Assembly (NCBI GenBank): GCA_015680685.1
Contig: MNCI01004738.1
Location: forward strand, 142,944-206,943
Origin: Gnetum montanum
Taxonomy: Eukaryota > Streptophyta > Gnetopsida > Gnetales > Gnetaceae
Reading direction: 5' to 3'
DNA: 64,000 nt
Position numbers and translations under genes: made by a program. The stretch's first letter is position 1. The number at the start of each line of letters is the position of its first letter. Below the pieces are notes generated by a model that saw only the letters and a program-made list of their open reading frames with translations, searched no databases and was not told the origin of the DNA. Below are positions 57,066 through 64,000 of the stretch, piece after piece.

Positions 57066-57689
57066 AATTAATATTCTATATGAATTAAAGTTAATTCTCC
57101 ATTGTATTTCCTTACAAGTTGAGCATGTTAATAATGTATTTTATACATTTAAAAAAGCTAAATATTACTTTCTAGCTTTAGGACAATGATACCATAACAT
57201 ACTAAACCCAAGAAACTAGTGATAATCAAAGGCATGCAAATTGATTTTCATAATTAGCTTTAAATATAAAATACTTTTGTAATGCTCATGCACAATGGTA
57301 GTCCTATAAAATCCATCCCAAGTGGAATACAACTTTGAAACATGCTATTTAAATAAAATTTCATTGGTCATGACATCCTTATCAATCATATGCTAAAATT
57401 TAAAGAAGGAAAAAAACATTTTTATAAATTTATACATTTATAGTTAAAAATATCAAGAGACATCAAAAACATTACGTTCAAGAGTTCAATGTAGAAGGAG
57501 AAAAAAGTTTTTATCACAAAATAACCCACCATAAATAGATTATCATCATTACAATGCCCTAATTTAAGCATGTCTCCTTAGAAATAGGCCTATAATTTCC
57601 AAGGCACAAGGCACAGGTTACAATGAATAGATCTATAAGGTGTTGGAACCAAAAATAATGATTATAGAGATTATGATACCTTAGAAGAA
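57066..57689. other. AT-rich spacer
   Basis: No frame, repeat or signal recognised. Confidence 0.4.
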
Positions 57690-57770
57690 TATCATCATGT
57701 CTCAAGTATGACTTGAATTGGTAACCTCCTACCTAACAAGACAATGAACTAATTACTTTGCCATCCATTT
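57690..57770 (-). repeat. tRNA-derived SINE-like trace
   Basis: Minus strand: TGGCAAAGTAATTAG (57763-57749) resembles a tRNA A box, and AATTCAAGTC (57719-57710) a B box GGTTCAAGTC with two transitions, about 32 bases apart. It lacks a cloverleaf I could fold by eye, so a SINE relic is likelier than a tRNA gene. Confidence 0.4.
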
Positions 57771-60260
57771 CTAGAAAATCTATTGGAAATTTATAATTTT
57801 CTTAAAATTAATTATCAATGCTTATCCTAGTTTTCAACTTCTATTCCAAAAAATGTGATATTTTCTATGCTTATCTAATTTGTCAAATTTGAAGTAATAG
57901 GATTTTAAAGGATTTGCATGAGTGAGCCTTGGAGATGCAACAAAACTAACAGGATAAGCATTACAAAAATTCTCATCTACATTATTTTCATCTTATAGTT
58001 AATATGAAGCATTATATTACTAATTCTAGAAGCATTATTTCATGGCAAGATTCTCCTACAAATTAGAAACATAAAAATCTTAAACTAGGAAAACCCTTCA
58101 ATTTTAACTTTATAATTCCCAACTTTAAAACATAATACATGGAGTAATCATATAATTCCATTATCATATAAGTACAAAAACTTACTAATACAACATTCAT
58201 TCAACTTCTCCATTTATACCTTGCACTGATTATTTATGGGTCATGCAGTATTATTCTAAAATTATAATACATCATATGCAGGAATTAAGCTCTATTTAAT
58301 AAATTAACAACTAAATGTAAAAAAGTTTGAACACTTTTATTAAAAAATATAATAATAAAAATTAATTAACTAATATATGAAATTACAAGTTGGATACAAG
58401 TTTCCATCATTTTTTATATGCTTCCTACTAGCCAATGAACTAGATACTCTACCAAGACTTCAACAAAACTAGCATGCATGGTACATGCACACACATCTTG
58501 ATCTAAATAACTTGTGATAACTTTAGAAACTTCATGCTAATAATTTTTATCCATTTCTAAAAAAAAATTTTACATTGCTGTTTTTGGTGTAGACAAAGCT
58601 CTTAAAGATAGATATAATATTATGTAATCACTAAAAATTTAGAATAATACTAAATATTGATTGTTTATTAAAGAAAGCTAAAGCTTTAATGAGTTGATAT
58701 CATTATTTTTTTAAATAAACTAATAAATAATTAATTAAATATGATAAAGAGATAAAATCACATTTGTATCTTAAATTCATGTCTTGATGCATTCTTAATT
58801 CCTTTAGAACATTTTGTATTGGTTATCTTATGTTTTTTTAATAATTATCTATATTTTGATAAAACAAAAGCATAATAAGTTTAAGTTGTCTACCATCTAG
58901 AAAGGTTAGTAAATTTTATTATCAAAAGTTAAATATTTTTAATGTATTCAAGAGGGAGTCAATGTAAGACCATTGGAAAATTATAGAAAAAAATCCAACT
59001 CTTAAATTTCTAAAAGATGAAGAGAAAATACAAATTAAACCCTATTATCAAAATTTAAGGTAAAAATATCAAAATAATGAAATATTTAAGCTAAATGTTT
59101 TCAATAGTTTATGCTTCTATCAATGAATTTTCATCTCTTTATAATTCCCTTGTTTTTTAACATCTTATTTTCATGATTTCTCTTGTTTATTTTACAATTA
59201 ATTCTAATGTTTTTTGAAGTTCATGATTAGATGAATGGCTATTATAAATTTTATATTAAATTAAGTATACCTTATATGAATCTTAAAAGATCTAAAGCTT
59301 TTATGATGACTTGTAAGTTCTTATAAGATTTGAAGGAATTTCAAGTGGAATGATGAAGCTAGATTGAACCTAGATGCTTTAATTTCATAAAACATTAACA
59401 AATCTAAAGTCACAAGGAAAAATTTCTTTAGTTTTCAACAAAATCATAGGATTTTATTCTTTATTAAAGTAAAATTTCATGATCTTTCATCCATTTCTAA
59501 TGTGAAGTTTTGGAAAATTTAGTGACATTCTTTCATATATTCTAAGCTCAAATGGAGTCAATGAAATCAAATTCCAATTACATCAAAATAAAATGTTTTT
59601 TTTTTTTTGCTTAGTTTGTAGTTGAAGATAGGGAGCATGTGAAATCTTCAAAATAATCATTAATTTTCTAATACTAAAGGTTAAACCTTAGGATGATCTC
59701 TTGATGAATTTCCTATAAATAAATTAGGAAGAAAATAAAAAAATGAGCATGAAAGCTAAAAAGTTACTTCTATTTAAAAATTAAAACAAGGTATTTGATG
59801 GGTAGATGTGTTCAATGATAGTCCCAAATACCCATTAAAATTTTATTTTTTTAATGTTTTGGCCAACCCAAGTTTGACCTCAAATGATGTACAATGACTT
59901 GTGTCCAATCCTATGAGTAGGAGGCCATTCCTTTTCTTTACAATAATAAAAATAATATTTATAAATGAAGAATTATTTGATGATTAATGAATTCTAATGT
60001 TCTCTTATTAATTTGATGACATTGATGAATTATACAAACAATTTCAACTTCTCTCTTTTTCTTTCATAATCCTTCTTCCAATCCAAGTACCAAATGTACC
60101 AATGAAGTACTATGATGAATAAATAGTCCAATTCATTCTACTAATTTTCCTTTTTGAGAGTTAAAGTAATTATTGTTTAAATAATTTTCTATTAAGACTC
60201 AAGGCTTTGACTACTACCACTTTGACAATTGATATTGAAGTAGGTCAAGGTTCAAGAAAT
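57771..60260. other. AT-rich region without recognisable features
   Basis: About 2.5 kb of very AT-rich sequence with poly-A and poly-T runs (for example 59600). I see no coding frame or repeat pair. Confidence 0.45.
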
Positions 60261-60490
60261 TAAATAATTCATCATGAACAATAAAGAAACGTCCAAATAC
60301 CCAATTTTCTTTAATGGTAGTCAATAATTCATGCATTGGAGAAACATGATGAGAGGTTTACTTGAATATAGTGATGTTTAGGATATTATTAAAGTTGTTT
60401 TTTTTTTCAAATTAATAATCTGAAAAACCCCTCCACACCACAACTAGATGATTGCAAGGGGAAAAAGGGTAAAAAAATGAAGTTGCTACT

Positions 60491-61198
60491 TTAATGTTTT
60501 TCAAAAAATTATTGAACATTTATAAATTCTGAAAATAGCTAATATTCTTCATTTTGATCAACAAGGCATTCCTTCAAATCAAAAAATCCAAGAATTTTAA
60601 TACAAAATTCAATTGGATAAAGTTAAAATTAGAAGAGGTAAGCCCATTGAAGAAGGTTTCATTAGAACACATGACTATTTGAGATATGCTAATGAATATG
60701 GATGTGGCTTCATACATAGGCAAAATGTCTAAAAGTCATTGGCGCTTTGTACAATAACAATAGATATCAAAACATAGTGATGAATTTTGTGCAAAGCAAG
60801 GATTTCAATTATTTTAGGTTGATGATTTAATTTCACAAATTATAACACATAAGAAATTAAAAGAATGGCAACCACAACAAAGGACAAGGCTACATCGGAA
60901 AAAACTAAAGGAGAAGAATAAAAATAATGAGAAGAAAGATGATGTCTTCTCTGGAAATGAAGATACATATCAAGTAAATCTAAACCCAAAATTGAGTCCA
61001 CTTGTATCTTTTACAAGAATAAAGAGCATGTAGAAGAAAAATGTTGGATTAAACATGGCTTTTCTCCCAACTGTGTTCCTAAAATCAAGCATTCCAAGAA
61101 GCAAAAAGATGAAAATGCTAAAGAGATTTAAAAAGGAGCTACAAATTTTGTTGCTTTATTAGTTGAAAATCCTACTTCGCTAGAAATGATCATAATCT
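60491..61198. repeat. 708-bp tandem duplication, unit 1
   Basis: Starts TTAATGTTTTTCAAA. Matches unit 2 (61199 to about 61885) along its whole length with scattered substitutions and small indels. Confidence 0.85.
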
Positions 61199-61885
61199 TT
61201 AATGTTTTTCAAACAATTATTGGGCATTTATAATTTCTAAAAATAGCTAATATGCTTCATCTTGATCAAAAAGGCATTTCTTCAAATCAAAAGATCCAAG
61301 AATTTTAATACAAAATTCAATATGATAAAGTTAAAATTCGAAGAGGTAAGCCCATTGAAGAAGGTTTCATTGGAACGCATGACTATTTGAGATGTGTTGA
61401 TGAATATGGATGTGGCTTCACATATAGGAAAAAATTCTAAAAGTTGTTGGTGCTTTGTACAATAACAATAGATATCAAAACATAATGATGAATTCTGTGA
61501 AAATCAAGGATTTCAATTATTTTAGGTTGATGATTTAATTTCAAAAATTATAACACAATAAATTAAAAGAATAGAAATCACAACAAAGAACAAGGCTACA
61601 TCAAAAAAAATTAAAAGATAAGAATAAAAAAATGAGAAGAAATATGATGGCTTCTCTAGAAATGAAGATAAGAACAAGTAAATCTAAACCCAAACTTGAT
61701 TCCACTTGTATCTTTTACAAGAAGAAAGATCATGTAGAAGAAAAATGTTGGATTAAACATGGCTCTTCTCCCAACTATGTTCCTTAAAATCGAGCATTCC
61801 AAAAAGTAAAAATATGAAAATGCTAAAGAGATTGAAAGAGGAGATACAAATTTTGTTGATTTATTAATTTAAAATCCTCCTTCTA
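61199..61885. repeat. 708-bp tandem duplication, unit 2
   Basis: Second copy, leading into the protease coding region. Divergence from unit 1 shows the duplication is old. Confidence 0.85.
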
Positions 61886-62360
61886 AAACACATGGATTAT
61901 TGATAGTGGTGCCTTAAATAACATGTATCCATACAAGGAATGTTTTGTTGAATGTGAGGCATTAGATGACCTTGGCTTAATTCATGTTGGTGGTAGCAAT
62001 ACAAAAATTAAAGTGTTGCTTTATGTACATGAAATTACTAATCATAATGTGCTTTATGTTCCAACTTAGTATCACCATTACCTTTAATTGAGAAAATCAT
62101 TGAAAAATAAAATCAAATATCATTTATTCATGATACATGTATGATTTTAAATTCAAAAAATTTCATTGAAATCCAAAAAATCATCTCACCTTATTTATTA
62201 TGTTGAATTCATACTAACACAAAAAATTCAACAAAGTCAATAGACCAACCTCACACAAATTGAAGTAAAAGATGTAGACATAAAAACATATGAAGATAAT
62301 CATGACCAAATTGAAAAAGATTTCAAATCAAATCAAAGGATGATAATGTACAAAATTACC

Positions 62361-63080
62361 TAATGAGAAGTGAGTATCCTCCACACCTAATCATATAGAT
62401 CACAAGCATGTATGAACAATACACTTGAATTCCATGGAACTTTGAGCTAACAGTATCCTAGATAACTAGACATTAAGTTGTCAATCATTATCTTTAAAAT
62501 TATCACTTGTGCTAGCTCAATTGGCATGGTTACATGTCATTTAGACATAAGATATTTGTATTATTATTATTATTATTATTATATTAAAATAATAAAAAAT
62601 TAATATATCAAGATTCTAAACTAACTACAAACTTGAAGGTGATCTAAACTATGCTAAGCATAGAGCATTTGTTCCCACTTTTTGAACCCATCCTAAACCT
62701 ATATTAATGTTGGGCATACCAAGTATTCAATTTTAAGCATACAAAATGTTAATATATTATACTCAAACTAGTCATACCCATGCTATTATGGAATAAAATA
62801 TTGAATTGTTAAGAGCCAAAAAGTAAAGTGTATTAGGAGTAAAATGCTAAAAATAAAAGTAAAGTGCTACAATGGAAGGAATCAATCTCAATTTTATTGT
62901 CATTATGAAGAAGTATCCAAGTACATCTTGCATTCAAATAAAAATACATTCAATTAATTCAATCCATGCTAAGAGAGAAATTTGGCTAAGTCCTACAGAA
63001 ACAAACTATAAGTGCTTCATAGCTAAAATTACCAAAGGTCCCATAAATGTGGATGATGTACACATTTGTATAGGCTAAGG
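62361..63080 (-). repeat. Gypsy LTR relic cut by a Copia LTR
   Basis: Collinear with the Element 1 LTR (same orientation): TAATGAG start, CCTAATCATATAG block, CCTAGATA near 62457, TATCCAAGTACATC near 62913 (Element 1: GTCCAAGTACATC), GCTTCATAGCT near 63012. It stops where the Copia LTR begins at 63081. An inserted SINE-like piece and (ATT)n run lie inside. Confidence 0.6.
62500..62600 (+). repeat. tRNA-like A box followed by (ATT)n
   Basis: TAGCTCAATTGGC (62514-62526) is a perfect tRNA-type A box, followed within about 35 bases by (ATT)n at about 62550-62581. No B box. Possibly a truncated SINE with its 3' simple-repeat tail inside the LTR relic. Confidence 0.4.
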
Positions 63081-64000
63081 TGTTGACCATTTGGTATGTC
63101 AAATCCTTAGAAAATGGAGAATGTGAAAAATTTGCTTGGTGATCTTGTAGTACTTGGAAAGACAAGAATAAGATGACATGAGCATTGTGAGATTGAGACA
63201 AGGGCTTAGATGATGTCAAGAGGAGATCAGGACAAAGAAAAAGTTGAGACCAAAACAAGAGCTGAGTTGTCAATTTAAAGTGAGGAAGTTTTAACTAAGA
63301 TTACAAGATTTTCAAGAAATCACAAGGATGCATGGATCCTAGAAGCTGAAAGAAAGTGTTTTATTATATGCCTAAACACCCCAATAGATCAATTGACATC
63401 CCAATGTCAAAGATTAAGATTTAGGCTAGACATCCTACAAAAACAACAAATGTTCCAATTATTTCTCAGATGTCCTAGATGGGATTTCCCATGTAAGACA
63501 TTCCAATTTCTAGTAGGACATCCTACTTGTAAGTGAGATGTCCTAAGCTTAGATGGGATGTTTCAACTAGTTGCATTCTAGTCATTGCACAAATACTAGT
63601 GGTTATTTGATAAGGAAAAAGGCTATAAAAGTAATTGAATCTTCATGAAAATGATAAGCACTATTCATTAGTGTATTCCATCATTGTCTACATCAAGTAA
63701 ATTTGTTTTGTTCCTCAATTTTCTATCTTTGTGAATTGTATTATAACTGTAAGAGTGAAAAAAGTAAGAAATTTATAAAGTTTAGTTACATTGTCTCATT
63801 GATTCTATTTCTCCCTTTTTAAGGCTTGTGGGGTTGATGTGATTCTTGCAAGAAGACATTTGTTAAGCTTGTTTGGATAAAGGTTGTGGGATCCTTGAAA
63901 CCACATTTTAAGCTTGTTGGGACCTTCCAGGGTTGAGTGTGTTTTCTACAAGAAAATGCTTCTTGCAGAGCTTAAACTTTGTAAAGGTTTTCATGCCCTT
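63081..64000 (+). repeat. Copia-like LTR, cut by window end
   Basis: Starts TGTTGACC and follows the order of 25335-26462 (TGTCAAA..CCTTAG, the ACATCC/ATGTCC motif field 63370-63560, CTATAAAA near 63629, GGGTTGATGTG near 63831, GAGCTTAAACTTTG near 63968). More diverged than the two LTRs of the 25-kb element are from each other, so it is a separate, older insertion. The rest of it lies beyond the window. Confidence 0.85.

Larger units (their letters stand above)
60261..62080 (+). pseudogene. Copia gag-protease relic with internal duplication
   Basis: Begins with gag N-terminal words (PIFFNG, HWRNMMRGLLEYSDV near 60290). Then a block of about 708 bases is present twice. Each block ends in a zinc knuckle STCIFYK.K.HVEEKCWIKHG (near 61000 and 61710), with the second Cys as Tyr. 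After the second copy comes the Copia protease start WIIDSGALNNMYPYKECF (near 61898; usually DSGASNHM) and HNVLYVP near 62040. Nothing of integrase or RT follows. It is a truncated, dead Copia fragment unrelated in sequence to the 25-kb element. Confidence 0.7.

Noticed and set aside
57690-57770. A functional tRNA gene
   Set aside because: B box is changed at two key bases and no acceptor stem or cloverleaf pairing is visible.
62872-63273. Short ORFs across the junction of the gypsy LTR relic and the Copia LTR
   Set aside because: They cross or abut an insertion boundary and match LTR sequence, not coding sequence.

Overview
This window is nuclear DNA from a seed plant with a large, repeat-rich genome. 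It is AT-rich and full of nested, decayed LTR retrotransposons whose reading frames are broken mainly by C-to-T and G-to-A changes. Slow removal of old repeats on this scale would fit a gymnosperm, but the sequence does not name the species. I found no host protein gene, no intact tRNA or rRNA gene, no CRISPR array and no organelle DNA. Every coding trace I recognise belongs to a mobile element.

The left part (1-36 kb) is a nest. The oldest layer is a plus-strand Ty3/gypsy (Athila-like) pol relic: RT at 1530-2231, RNase H and integrase at 8725-10205, integrase C-terminus and 3' region from 36287. Two later elements split it. Element 1 (2232-8724, minus strand) is a gypsy element with both LTRs, a tRNA-Asp-type primer site and gag but no pol. 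The giant element (10206-36285, minus strand) is a Tat/Ogre-like gypsy element with terminal repeats of about 6 kb. Its pol order reads gag, protease, extra RNase H, RT, RNase H, integrase. Both of its LTRs carry the relic of the same long, unrecognised reading frame (ORF-X). The right LTR is itself split by a pol-less Copia-like element (25335-31996) with an initiator-Met primer site, gag, and a second ORF preceded by its own promoter-like cluster.

The middle (38.6-53.5 kb) holds an unnamed, inverted LTR-like family with a hairpin near its centre. It is split by Element 2 (41540-51748, minus strand), a full-length Athila-like gypsy element with a perfect 5-bp target duplication (GCTAT), a tRNA-Asp primer site and broken gag-protease-RT-RNase H-integrase.

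The right part (53.6-64 kb) contains a second plant-transposon-type ORF relic, a diverged LTR, a tRNA-derived SINE-like trace, a Copia gag-protease relic with a 708-bp internal tandem duplication, another gypsy LTR relic, and the start of a further Copia LTR running off the window.

The strongest candidates for something undescribed are ORF-X inside the giant LTRs, the promoter-like motif cluster in front of ORF2 of the Copia-like element, and the branch-point plus splice-acceptor signal shared by the 3' regions of Elements 1 and 2.
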